Part shown: piece by piece, positions 1 through 6,345 of the stretch
How the letters are laid out: each line of letters begins with the position of its first letter
Numbering within the stretch: position 1 is the first letter of the stretch
Assembly (NCBI GenBank): GCA_964230195.1
Contig: CAXRGH010000183.1
Coordinates: 1-18,197 of the forward strand
Reading direction: 5' to 3'
Source: CAXRGH01 sp964230195
GTDB lineage: Bacteria > Pseudomonadota > Gammaproteobacteria > Enterobacterales > Alteromonadaceae
DNA: 18,197 bases
Made by a program: the position numbers and the translations under genes
The notes under the pieces: model-generated
Told to the model about the DNA's origin: nothing
The model's input: only the letters and a program-made list of their open reading frames with translations
Database searches by the model: none

Positions 1-251
1 GCAGATAATGTGTTTACCGAAATCGAATCTTTCGGATCGTAGCCATTCATTTTTTCTGATGTGATACCAACAGCAAATTGCGCGGAAATGTTGTGTTGAT
101 ATTCAAAACCAACAAACGATGATTCATGCTTGTGCATGTTGGCGGATCCGAAGATTACTCCAGCATGATGCTTATGGTTTGATGCATTGGCACAATTAAC
201 CAGGGTCAACAGTAACGCTGATGTGATTATTTTTGTCGTATAAGTTTTCAT
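1..251 (-). CDS. Exported His-rich protein, probable outer-membrane barrel (partial)
   Basis: Minus-strand reading frame that starts with ATG at 251-249 and stays open to the window edge, giving about 84 N-terminal residues; the 3' end is outside. The N-terminus (MKTYTTKIITSALLLTLVNC, then ANA|SNH) is a typical Sec signal peptide with cleavage likely after Ala23. The mature part begins with a His-rich stretch (SNHKHHAG, then HKHES) and continues with alternating hydrophobic and polar residues (FVGFEYQHN, AQFAVGITSE), as in small outer-membrane beta-barrels. The start is supported by an AAGAGG ribosome site (complement of 259-264) with 7 bases between it and the ATG. I do not recognise a named family. 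The His cluster suggests metal contact, but that is inference. It is transcribed away from azlD, from its own AT-rich promoter. Confidence 0.72.
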   Translation of the reverse strand, partial: MKTYTTKIITSALLLTLVNCANASNHKHHAGVIFGSANMHKHESSFVGFEYQHNISAQFAVGITSEKMNGYDPKDSISVNTLS

Positions 252-279
252 AATGATACCTCTTATTAAAAGTATCATT
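252..279 (-). promoter_or_regulatory. Inverted repeat around the ribosome site of the exported-protein gene
   Basis: AATGATAC (252-259) and GTATCATT (272-279) are perfect inverted repeats separated by 12 bases. The space between them contains most of the AAGAGG ribosome site of the gene starting at 251. It could be a protein operator just downstream of the -10, or an RNA hairpin presenting the ribosome site in its loop. The repeated TGATA/ATCAT character resembles Fur-family operators only loosely. Confidence 0.4.
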
Positions 280-307
280 TATAATATATATCATTTTAAA
301 TCTTCAA
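278..307 (-). promoter_or_regulatory. Candidate sigma-70 promoter for the exported-protein gene
   Basis: On the minus strand TTGAAG (complement of 302-307) is followed after 18 bases by TATAAA (complement of 278-283), which puts the start of transcription near 271. The whole stretch is very AT-rich, so other -10 registers (TATATT) are possible. A perfect 12-bp palindrome, GAAACATGTTTC at 311-322, lies just upstream of the -35. Confidence 0.35.
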
Positions 308-310
308 AGC

Positions 311-322
311 GAAACATGTTTC
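311..322. promoter_or_regulatory. Palindromic operator-like site GAAACATGTTTC
   Basis: A perfect 12-bp palindrome immediately upstream of the candidate -35 of the exported-protein gene. A second, looser inverted repeat (ATGAA...TTCAT) follows between about 330 and 346. The position suits an activator or repressor site; the binding protein is unknown. Confidence 0.35.
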
Positions 323-359
323 ATTTGCGTATGAAATAAGCTTCATTGGTACTATTTGG

Positions 360-412
360 ACTCAAGCACTCAAGCACTCAAGCACTCAAGCACTCAAGCA
401 CTCAAGCACTCA
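360..412. repeat. 8-bp tandem repeat (CTCAAGCA), 6.6 copies
   Basis: Six perfect head-to-tail copies of CTCAAGCA (361-408) plus a further CTCA (409-412), with one matching base before (360). It lies between the end of azlD (530) and the start of the exported-protein gene (251), about 110 bp upstream of that start. All copies are identical, which is typical of a young repeat that changes length by slipped-strand mispairing. The minus-strand reading meets TGA in every frame, so it is not part of the downstream protein. Nothing else recognisable is seen between 413 and 529. Confidence 0.97.
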
Positions 413-529
413 CAACGTGTTGATTGAAAAATTTAAGAAGTAGATTAAAAGGTGGTATTAAGTTCGAGCAATAACTCAAACAGTAATAGTGCTTCTCACA
501 TACTCGTCTATTGAGAATAAAATGTTAGA

Positions 530-826
530 TTACGATAAGAAAAGCATCGCTGTCATGCTCAGTCCAACACTTAATACTACGTTTTTAGTACGCCATGATA
601 TCAGGATTGCAAGAATACTCGGTATTAGAAATGGATGGGTTAACGAGGTGATCACTTGGCCGTGTTCCAGTAACACTATTGGAGCTGCGATAGCTGGTAA
701 TACCGCAAAACTTGAATATTGTAACAGCGCCTCGAGGCGGCGATTGAGTCTCATAGGTAATCGAGGCTCGAGAAACAGGTAACGAGTGAAGAAAACAACG
801 AGTGTCATTAATATAATCTCGGTCAT
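530..826 (-). CDS. azlD: AzlD-type small subunit of branched-chain amino-acid exporter
   Basis: A 98-residue, almost wholly hydrophobic protein of AzlD size (about 100 residues) with three or four membrane segments and the family-typical early TRYLFL and LPMRLNRRLEALLQYSSFAV region, followed by PAIAAPI. AzlD works in the inner membrane with AzlC (compare E. coli YgaH/YgaZ, which export valine and related compounds). The start is taken at the ATG at 826-824, which overlaps the azlC stop as ATGA, the usual arrangement for translational coupling. A longer form from 874 would run into the azlC coding region and is not needed. No clear hairpin terminator follows the stop. The transported substrate cannot be read from sequence. 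Confidence 0.88.
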   Translation of the reverse strand: MTEIILMTLVVFFTRYLFLEPRLPMRLNRRLEALLQYSSFAVLPAIAAPIVLLEHGQVITSLTHPFLIPSILAILISWRTKNVVLSVGLSMTAMLFLS

Positions 827-1518
827 TGTTTTGTTTCTCGTCTTTTTCCAAGAGATTCGAAGATATAGGCACATAGCATAGCAGTGAAGCTTGCAATGAT
901 TAGAGCGCCATCTACCTTGAGAGCGGTTAATAAGGTACTAAGACTTGCTGCAATTAATACACAGACGAGTTGTGAAAGCGACAGAATCATTGGGACAACA
1001 ATCGCTATAAATGTTGCCGCAACTGCGAATTCTAGACCATATTCATCCATGTTTGGAAGAGTTGAACCGAGAATAATGCCAATGAAAGAAGCAATATTCC
1101 ACACCACATAGAATCCCAATCCGACTCCTAACGCGTAGCTTCTTTTGAACGCTTTACCGTGTTGATGGTTACACAAGGCAAAGAGCTCATCAGTGAGTAA
1201 GAAGCCAAGCCCAAATCGCCAACGGAAGGGGAGTTTACTGACCCTTTCCCTAAAGCTAATACTGTATAAAAAATGGCGTGCACTAATGAAAAATACAGTC
1301 GCTAGGATAGAGCCTAATCCAGCTCCGGCTTGAATCATTCCTGTTGCAACTAATTGAGCAGAACCAGCAAATACAAGGGCTGACATCGCCTGTGCTTCGA
1401 TTTTAGTCATTCCAACTTGCAAGGCATAGGAGCCTGCGAGGATGCCCCATGGAATAACCGCTATCGATAATGGAAGGACAGCCAATAGTCCTTTAATAAA
1501 ATACGCTCGGTTCTTCAC
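823..1518 (-). CDS. azlC: AzlC-type large subunit of branched-chain amino-acid exporter
   Basis: A 231-residue integral membrane protein. It shows the AzlC/YgaZ hallmarks: an N-terminal PLSIAVIPWGILAG segment, the ALVFAGSAQLVATGMI membrane segment (about residues 47-62), the ISARHFLYSISF motif (about 78-89), and then LGFLLTDELFAL. It pairs with the overlapping azlD to form an exporter of branched-chain amino acids or related compounds in the inner membrane. The start codon is GTG (1518-1516), in the same frame as pheA and two codons after the pheA stop. There is no strong ribosome site, so translation probably depends on coupling to pheA. The link to pheA suggests the pair handles an amino acid or analogue connected with aromatic metabolism, but that is inference. 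Confidence 0.9.
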   Translation of the reverse strand: MKNRAYFIKGLLAVLPLSIAVIPWGILAGSYALQVGMTKIEAQAMSALVFAGSAQLVATGMIQAGAGLGSILATVFFISARHFLYSISFRERVSKLPFRWRFGLGFLLTDELFALCNHQHGKAFKRSYALGVGLGFYVVWNIASFIGIILGSTLPNMDEYGLEFAVAATFIAIVVPMILSLSQLVCVLIAASLSTLLTALKVDGALIIASFTAMLCAYIFESLGKRRETKQ

Positions 1519-1524
1519 AACTTT

Positions 1525-2706
1525 TTATTTCAGTGAGTCAACCATTGGTACTTTGGTTGGTAAAATCTCTTCGCTGGGATAGCAACCAAGTACTTTAAGG
1601 AATCGGGTGGTCGCTTTTAACTCGTCTAACGCGGTTTGCAAAGGGCCATCCTGCAGGTTACCTTCAACGTCGATGTAGAACATTTCCTCCCACGGATTCC
1701 CATTGATTGGACGTGACTCTAGCTTAGTCATGTTGATGTTATTCGCCTTCAAAATCAGCAATGCATCAACCAAAGCACCCGGTTTTTGAATGGTAGACAT
1801 AATTAGAGTGGTTTTTGCAGGCACTTCCAACGGTACAATCTCTGGTTGTGCTGAAACCACGATAAACCGGCTGTGATTTTCCTTTTGATTTGCCAAATTA
1901 TCTTTGATAGCAACGAGTTCATGTAACTTGCCTCCAGCCTCACTACCGATGGCTGCTATTGTAGGGCAACTCTTCATCTGCACTTTTGACATTGCTTGCG
2001 ATGAGGCCTCACAGGTTTTAAGCTCCACATCTTGTAAGGACTCGATAAAGTGACTGCATTGTGCAAAGACTTGAGGGTGTGCGTATAGTGTTTTGATTTG
2101 ACTCAGGTCAGTGTCAGTTGCAACAAGTAACGCATGTTTAACGGGGTGGGTTAATTCCCCGACAATCGACAAGTGGGTATGTTGAAGTTGATCGTACACT
2201 TCGTTGATACTGCCTGACGACGTATTTTCAATAGGAAGTACTGCATAATCAGCTGTCCCCGATTCCACCGTTTCGATAATTTGTTTAAAGCTCGCACAAC
2301 CAATTTCATCAATTGTCCCTCGACGCGAAAAGTATTTTTGCGTGGCCAAATAGCTATATGATCCCTTATTACCGAGAAACGCGACTTTGTAGTGTTCACT
2401 TCGAATACTTGGATTAGCGTGTTGAGCAAGTAACTTTTGTTGATTCAGTACGGACTCTTCAATGATTACATGGAACAATTTGGTAACATACTGCGGAGTT
2501 AAACCAATGGGAGCTGCTTTTTGAATTAATTCTATGAGCAACGATTCTTCACGTTTGACGTCCCGCACTGGAATTTGTGCCGCAATTTTTGTCTCAGCAA
2601 CTTTATTGGTTAATGCTTGCCTTTGAACTAGCAATTCTAATAGTGATTTATCTGCTGCTGTAATCTCTTTTCTGAGATTTTCCAACACTGCGCGGTAGCC
2701 ACTCAT
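1525..2706 (-). CDS. pheA: Bifunctional chorismate mutase / prephenate dehydratase
   Basis: Makes phenylpyruvate from chorismate by way of prephenate, the committed branch to phenylalanine, in the cytoplasm. The 393 residues (E. coli PheA has 386) hold three domains: an AroQ chorismate mutase (about 5-90, with LRKEI, QRQALTNKVAETK and PVRDVKREESLL); the prephenate dehydratase (about 107-285, with FLGNKGSYSYLA, PIENTSSGSINEVYD and GSEAGG); and an ACT regulatory domain (about 300-380, with GALVDALLIL and KLESRPINGNPWEEMFY), the usual site of Phe feedback inhibition. The dehydratase signature normally reads T-R-F at its end; here it is Ser279-Arg-Phe, a conservative change at the catalytic Thr. 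The start is supported by an AAGGAAAG site just upstream. First gene of a likely pheA-azlC-azlD operon. Confidence 0.97.
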   Translation of the reverse strand: MSGYRAVLENLRKEITAADKSLLELLVQRQALTNKVAETKIAAQIPVRDVKREESLLIELIQKAAPIGLTPQYVTKLFHVIIEESVLNQQKLLAQHANPSIRSEHYKVAFLGNKGSYSYLATQKYFSRRGTIDEIGCASFKQIIETVESGTADYAVLPIENTSSGSINEVYDQLQHTHLSIVGELTHPVKHALLVATDTDLSQIKTLYAHPQVFAQCSHFIESLQDVELKTCEASSQAMSKVQMKSCPTIAAIGSEAGGKLHELVAIKDNLANQKENHSRFIVVSAQPEIVPLEVPAKTTLIMSTIQKPGALVDALLILKANNINMTKLESRPINGNPWEEMFYIDVEGNLQDGPLQTALDELKATTRFLKVLGCYPSEEILPTKVPMVDSLK

Positions 2707-2753
2707 TTACTTTCCTTTTCCATTTGTATTCGTCAAATATTAGCCGGTCGGTC

Positions 2754-2782
2754 AGATTATTGTTTAACCCTCGTTAAGTCAA
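2754..2782 (-). promoter_or_regulatory. Candidate pheA promoter
   Basis: On the minus strand TTGACT (complement of 2777-2782), a 17-base spacer, and TAATCT (complement of 2754-2759). Transcription would start near 2747 and give a leader of about 40 bases before the pheA ATG. It lies downstream of the terminator at 2828-2852, so this promoter could express pheA regardless of that terminator. Confidence 0.5.
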
Positions 2783-2827
2783 CAATCCGTGTAAAACAAA
2801 GCAATTAGAAATCACTAATTTAGTTAT

Positions 2828-2852
2828 AAAAAATAAGGGTTGTACCCAACCC
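2828..2852 (-). terminator. Intrinsic terminator upstream of pheA (attenuator or end of a small RNA)
   Basis: Read on the minus strand: GGGTTG, loop GGTA, CAACCC, then TTATTTTTT. The stem occupies 2837-2842 and 2847-2852. No minus-strand protein gene lies upstream to need it; the next gene on that side, psrA, is on the other strand. The 5' arm could alternatively pair with a CAAC about 10 bases upstream, which would disrupt the terminator. Confidence 0.7.
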
Positions 2853-2975
2853 GAAGCCCAGTTGACCGTTTACACGCTCGCATGCACGTTCCTAAAAGTT
2901 GTGAGCCTTTGTGACGAACTGTTACCTTCAAGACACGATACGATAAGCTAACTCATATATTCGTGAGTTTCGGAC
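2828..2975 (-). ncRNA. Possible small RNA or pheA leader transcript
   Basis: A minus-strand stretch ending at the intrinsic terminator at 2828-2852. A -10-like TATACT (complement of 2981-2986) lies about 130 bases upstream of the stem, though no good -35 goes with it. The early part holds a hairpin (AACTCA/TGAGTT at 2950-2955 and 2964-2969). I find no Phe-rich leader peptide: one short frame from an ATG near 2881 has a single Phe. It could be a regulatory RNA or a non-peptide leader. The 5' end is approximate. Confidence 0.3.
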
Positions 2976-3025
2976 TTTTGAGTATACAAATTGTTAATCT
3001 TTTCTTAGAAATTTTAACAAAAAGC

Positions 3026-3054
3026 TTGCCAACTGATGGTTTCAAACGTATATT
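3026..3054 (+). promoter_or_regulatory. psrA-fadE promoter
   Basis: TTGCCA (3026-3031), a 17-base spacer, and TATATT (3049-3054), predicting a transcription start near 3061 and a leader of about 26 bases. The -10 and the start point are covered by the PsrA-like operator, and the spacer carries another half-site, which fits repression by blocking RNA polymerase. Confidence 0.65.
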
Positions 3055-3083
3055 TCAAACGGTTGTTTGAAACTGGTGTTTGA
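3040..3083. promoter_or_regulatory. PsrA-type operator with extra half-sites
   Basis: A perfect palindrome TTTCAAAC-N4-GTTTGAAA occupies 3053-3072. Further half-sites flank it: TTTCAAAC at 3040-3047 and GTTTGA at 3078-3083, each about 13 bases from its neighbour. Published PsrA sites have the form CAAAC-N2-4-GTTTG, so this matches closely. It overlaps the -10 and start of the psrA promoter, which implies autorepression and co-regulation of fadE. Confidence 0.8.
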
Positions 3084-3086
3084 TAT

Positions 3087-3749
3087 ATGTCAACAAAACT
3101 ACATATTTTAGAAATTGCGGAGGAGCTCTTTGCTGAGCATGGCTTTGCTGATACGTCTTTGAGGCAAATTACCACCGTTGCAGATGTGAACTTAGCTTCG
3201 GTTAATTACCATTTTGGTTCAAAAAAAGGTCTGATTCAAGCGTCTGTTGGACGTTATATGGAACAGCTGGCTCCTAGTGTAGACAGCGCGTTAGCTAGCA
3301 TTGAAGACCGATCTTCTATCTCAATTCAAGAGGTGTTACTTGCCATCGTCCCAGGTTTCTTGTCGCTTGAATCAGTGAGGGTAGGTGGGACAAGTATTTT
3401 TATGCGCTTACTTGGCCGCGGATATGCGGAGACTCAAGGGCATTTGAGAAAGTATGTGGAGGAAAATTACGGAGGCACCCTTTCGAGGCTGATGTCCGTA
3501 ATCAAGTTGGCTTTGCCTGAACTATCGGAAGAGGAATTATTTTGGCGGATTCATTTTGCGCTAGGAACATTTGTTTTCACAATGGCATCAAGTCAAGCAC
3601 TCCAAGAAATAAGTGAAGCTGATTACGATAGTTTAGCTTCTATTCAATACATTATTCATCAATTAGTGCCATTTATTGGGTATGGTATGGAAGCACCTGC
3701 ATCCAGCTGTTTAATGAGTGGCTCTTTTCGTGATCTAGCCGTAGGTTAA
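3087..3749 (+). CDS. psrA: TetR-family fatty-acid regulator, PsrA type
   Basis: A 220-residue TetR-family repressor. The N-terminal helix-turn-helix lies at about residues 5-55, with AEELFAEHGFADTSLRQI, a recognition region VNLASVNYHFGSKKGL, and the C-terminal ligand half after it. The segment IFMRLLGRGYAETQGHLRKY and the EELFWRIHFALG motif are those of PsrA from Pseudomonas and Shewanella, which senses long-chain fatty acids or acyl-CoA and represses beta-oxidation genes. An excellent PsrA-type operator overlaps its promoter. The ribosome site before the ATG is poor, because that stretch is occupied by operator half-sites; this may keep expression low. The stop is 17 bases before fadE, so the two are surely one operon. 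Another TetR specificity is possible but less likely. Confidence 0.87.
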   Translation: MSTKLHILEIAEELFAEHGFADTSLRQITTVADVNLASVNYHFGSKKGLIQASVGRYMEQLAPSVDSALASIEDRSSISIQEVLLAIVPGFLSLESVRVGGTSIFMRLLGRGYAETQGHLRKYVEENYGGTLSRLMSVIKLALPELSEEELFWRIHFALGTFVFTMASSQALQEISEADYDSLASIQYIIHQLVPFIGYGMEAPASSCLMSGSFRDLAVG

Positions 3750-3766
3750 TTTACTAGGATTTTATT

Positions 3767-6085
3767 ATGACTATTTTATTGATTGTTTTAGTAGTATTAC
3801 TCGTGATTTTGGGCGTTGAATCATTACGCAAATCTTTAATCACCGGTCCTGTTTTCAAGTTATTTAAAAAAGTGTTACCTCCATTGTCATCTACTGAGCG
3901 GGAAGCAATGGAGTCCGGAAGCGTTTGGTGGGAAGGTGAACTATTTGCAGGTAAACCTGATTGGCAGAAAATGCACAATTATCCAAAACCAACGCTAAGT
4001 GAAGAAGAGCAATCGTTTGTGGATAATCAACTGCAAACATTGTTGGGTATGTTGGACGATTTCAAGATCGTTCATGAAGACAAAGACTTACCAAAAGAAG
4101 TTTGGCAGTATTTACGCAAAGAGAAATTCTTTGCCATGATCATTCCCAAATCGTTCGGCGGACTTGGCTTTTCTGCTATCGCAAACTCGACGATAGTCTC
4201 GAAAATCAGTAGTCGTTCACTCAGCACTGCGGTTACCGTAATGGTGCCTAACTCGCTTGGTCCGGGCGAGTTGTTAACCCACTACGGCACAGAAGAACAA
4301 AAAAATTATTGGTTACCTCGTTTGGCTGATGGAACCGACATCCCATGTTTTGCACTGACTGGGCCTGAAGCCGGGTCTGATGCAGGTGCGATTCCAGACC
4401 ACGGTATTGTTTGTAAACAAGAGTTTGATGGTAAAGAAACCCTTGGAATTCGCCTTACTTGGGACAAACGTTACATTACACTAGCTCCTGTTGCAACTGT
4501 GCTTGGATTAGCATTCAAACTCAAAGATCCTGATGGATTGATTGGTGATCAACAAGACATTGGTATTACGTGTGCACTAATCCCAGCTGATCATCAAGGC
4601 GTGAAGATTGGTGATCGTCATTTACCCGTTGATATGGCATTCATGAATGGGACTACACAGGGCAATGACGTGTTTATTCCAATGGATTGGGTTATTGGTG
4701 GTCAAAGCTATGTTGGAAAAGGTTGGTCTATGTTGGTGGAATGTTTATCAGCAGGGCGTGGTATCTCATTACCAGCACTTGCAACAGCAACAGGTCACCT
4801 TGCCGCAAGAACAACAGGTGCGTATGCGGCTGTTCGTAAACAGTTTGGATTGTCCATTGGTCGTTTTGAAGGCGTTCAGGAGGCAATGGGCCGAATTGGC
4901 GGATTAACATACACGCTTGAAGCGATGAGAACTATGACAGCAGGTGCGATTGATTTAGGTGAGTCTCCTGCGGTAGTCACGGCAATCGCAAAATATCACA
5001 TGACGGAGATGTCACGTGAACTATTAAATGACGCGATGGACGTGCACGCGGGGAAAGCGGTGCAACTTGGTCCACTTAACTATCTTGCGCATCAGTATTT
5101 TGGGTTACCAGTTGCGATTACCGTTGAAGGTGCCAACATACTGACACGCAACTTGATGATCTTCGGCCAAGGTGCGACTCGTTGTCACCCTTATGTGTTT
5201 GCTGAAATGGAAGCGGCAGCCGAAACGGATCACGCTGAAGGTTTGAAGAAGTTTGATGGCTTGATTATGAAGCACGTTGCATTTGCTGTAACGAATTTCA
5301 TTATGACACTTGGTCATGGTCTCACTGGCTGTAAACTTGTCAATAAGCCTGTATCAGGTGAGACGGGGCAGTACTATCAGCAGATGACACGTATGTCAAA
5401 AGCGCTCGCTGTATGTGCTGACTTCTCAATGTTGATATTGGGTGGTGATCTGAAACGAAAAGAGATGATTTCGGCACGACTCGGCGATGTGTTATCACAG
5501 CTCTATATTGGCTCTGCAATCTTAAAGCGTTATGAAGACGACGGTCGCCAAGTGTCTGATTTGCCGTATGTGCATTATGCAATGCAACGTGTCTTGTTTA
5601 AGATCGGTGAAGCATTTGATGGATATTTTGCTAACTTTAGTAATCGCGTTGTTGCGAATGTCTTGCGTCGCGTTGTGTTTCCGTGGGGTGTGGGATACAA
5701 AATGCCGCAGGATAATATTACTCAGGATGTCAGTGACAGTTTGATGCGTGCTGGTGTTATGAGAGATCGACTCACTCACTTGTGTTTTTTCCAGCGCGAC
5801 GCCAATGATCCGGTAGGTATTGTTGAGCTTGCATTTGAAGCAATGACAAACAACGTACCGATTGAAAAGCGTATCCTCAAAGCACAGAGAGCAGGTGATA
5901 TTCCTGCAAAAACACCACTGTCTGAGACAATTGCGAATGCGATGGACAAAGAGATTATCTCGAACGATGAGGCTGAGCTATTAAAGAGTGCTGATGAGCT
6001 TCGTAGAAAAGCCTTAAGCACAGACGTATTCTCCCCGGATAGTCTTGCAAAACAAAGCCCCAGAACAGCGGAAGAGGCAGCTTAG
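3767..6085 (+). CDS. fadE: Acyl-CoA dehydrogenase FadE
   Basis: Carries out the first step of fatty-acid beta-oxidation, oxidising acyl-CoA to trans-2-enoyl-CoA with FAD. It has 772 residues (E. coli FadE 814), the large form with a C-terminal DUF1974 extension. An N-terminal membrane anchor (ILLIVLVVLLVILGV, about residues 3-17) is followed by the acyl-CoA dehydrogenase N-terminal and middle domains (about 85-310, with GGLGFSAIANS, FALTGPEAGSDAG and GRGISLPALA), then the helical C-terminal domain with VEGANILTRNLMIFGQGA (Glu454), the conserved block expected to hold the catalytic region. DUF1974 fills about 490-750. The start is supported by AGGA 8 bases upstream of the ATG. It follows psrA by 17 bases and is closed by a strong terminator. 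Confidence 0.96.
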   Translation: MTILLIVLVVLLVILGVESLRKSLITGPVFKLFKKVLPPLSSTEREAMESGSVWWEGELFAGKPDWQKMHNYPKPTLSEEEQSFVDNQLQTLLGMLDDFKIVHEDKDLPKEVWQYLRKEKFFAMIIPKSFGGLGFSAIANSTIVSKISSRSLSTAVTVMVPNSLGPGELLTHYGTEEQKNYWLPRLADGTDIPCFALTGPEAGSDAGAIPDHGIVCKQEFDGKETLGIRLTWDKRYITLAPVATVLGLAFKLKDPDGLIGDQQDIGITCALIPADHQGVKIGDRHLPVDMAFMNGTTQGNDVFIPMDWVIGGQSYVGKGWSMLVECLSAGRGISLPALATATGHLAARTTGAYAAVRKQFGLSIGRFEGVQEAMGRIGGLTYTLEAMRTMTAGAIDLGESPAVVTAIAKYHMTEMSRELLNDAMDVHAGKAVQLGPLNYLAHQYFGLPVAITVEGANILTRNLMIFGQGATRCHPYVFAEMEAAAETDHAEGLKKFDGLIMKHVAFAVTNFIMTLGHGLTGCKLVNKPVSGETGQYYQQMTRMSKALAVCADFSMLILGGDLKRKEMISARLGDVLSQLYIGSAILKRYEDDGRQVSDLPYVHYAMQRVLFKIGEAFDGYFANFSNRVVANVLRRVVFPWGVGYKMPQDNITQDVSDSLMRAGVMRDRLTHLCFFQRDANDPVGIVELAFEAMTNNVPIEKRILKAQRAGDIPAKTPLSETIANAMDKEIISNDEAELLKSADELRRKALSTDVFSPDSLAKQSPRTAEEAA

Positions 6086-6112
6086 ATAATTATTGTTTGC
6101 CCCTAAGTTTTG

Positions 6113-6142
6113 AAAAAGGAAAGCTTCGGCTTTCCTTTTTTT
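6113..6142 (+). terminator. Rho-independent terminator after fadE
   Basis: GGAAAGC (6118-6124), a UUCG tetraloop (6125-6128), GCTTTCC (6129-6135), and seven T (6136-6142), preceded by an A-run that extends the stem. It cleanly separates the psrA-fadE operon from the next gene. Confidence 0.95.
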
Positions 6143-6216
6143 ATTGGCTGATACTTTCTCAACTGTCCACATTTCCTATTCCAAATTACTCGATAAGTTC
6201 CGTGTCTCACCTTTAG

Positions 6217-6246
6217 TTGGCTTTAAGTATAGGTTTATGATATTAC
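6217..6246 (+). promoter_or_regulatory. Weak promoter candidate for the decarboxylase-oxidase gene
   Basis: TTGGCT (6217-6222), an 18-base spacer, and TATTAC (6241-6246), about 95 bases before the chosen start. It is the best-placed pair between the fadE terminator and the gene, but only a moderate match. No CAAAC/GTTTG half-sites occur here, so PsrA control is not suggested. Confidence 0.25.
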
Positions 6247-6345
6247 TGGTGTTTTATTTCGTTTCACAAAATATTGGGTGCGCCGTTGATGTCAGCTAGT
6301 TTGTATAGCAACGTATTCCAAAGCAAGAGTAATAAGGATAAAGGA

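Noticed and set aside
360..412. CRISPR-like array
   Set aside because: The repeats are contiguous 8-bp units with no spacers and there are no cas genes, so it is a microsatellite.
489..782. Plus-strand reading frame of 97 codons antisense to azlD
   Set aside because: It lies almost wholly on the opposite strand of a well-recognised azlD and shows no recognisable domain; a shadow frame.
2881..2883. Phe leader peptide for classic pheA attenuation
   Set aside because: The minus-strand frame from this ATG encodes about 19 residues with only one Phe and runs through the terminator stem. It has no ribosome site, so it does not support a pheL-type peptide.
6274..6345. N-terminal extension of the decarboxylase-oxidase from a TTG or an upstream ATG
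   Set aside because: Only the ATG at 6346 has a well-spaced AAGGA site, and the added residues look unrelated to the domain start.
6143..6345. PsrA control of the decarboxylase-oxidase gene
   Set aside because: No CAAAC/GTTTG half-sites are found upstream and the fadE terminator is strong, so co-regulation with fadE is not supported.
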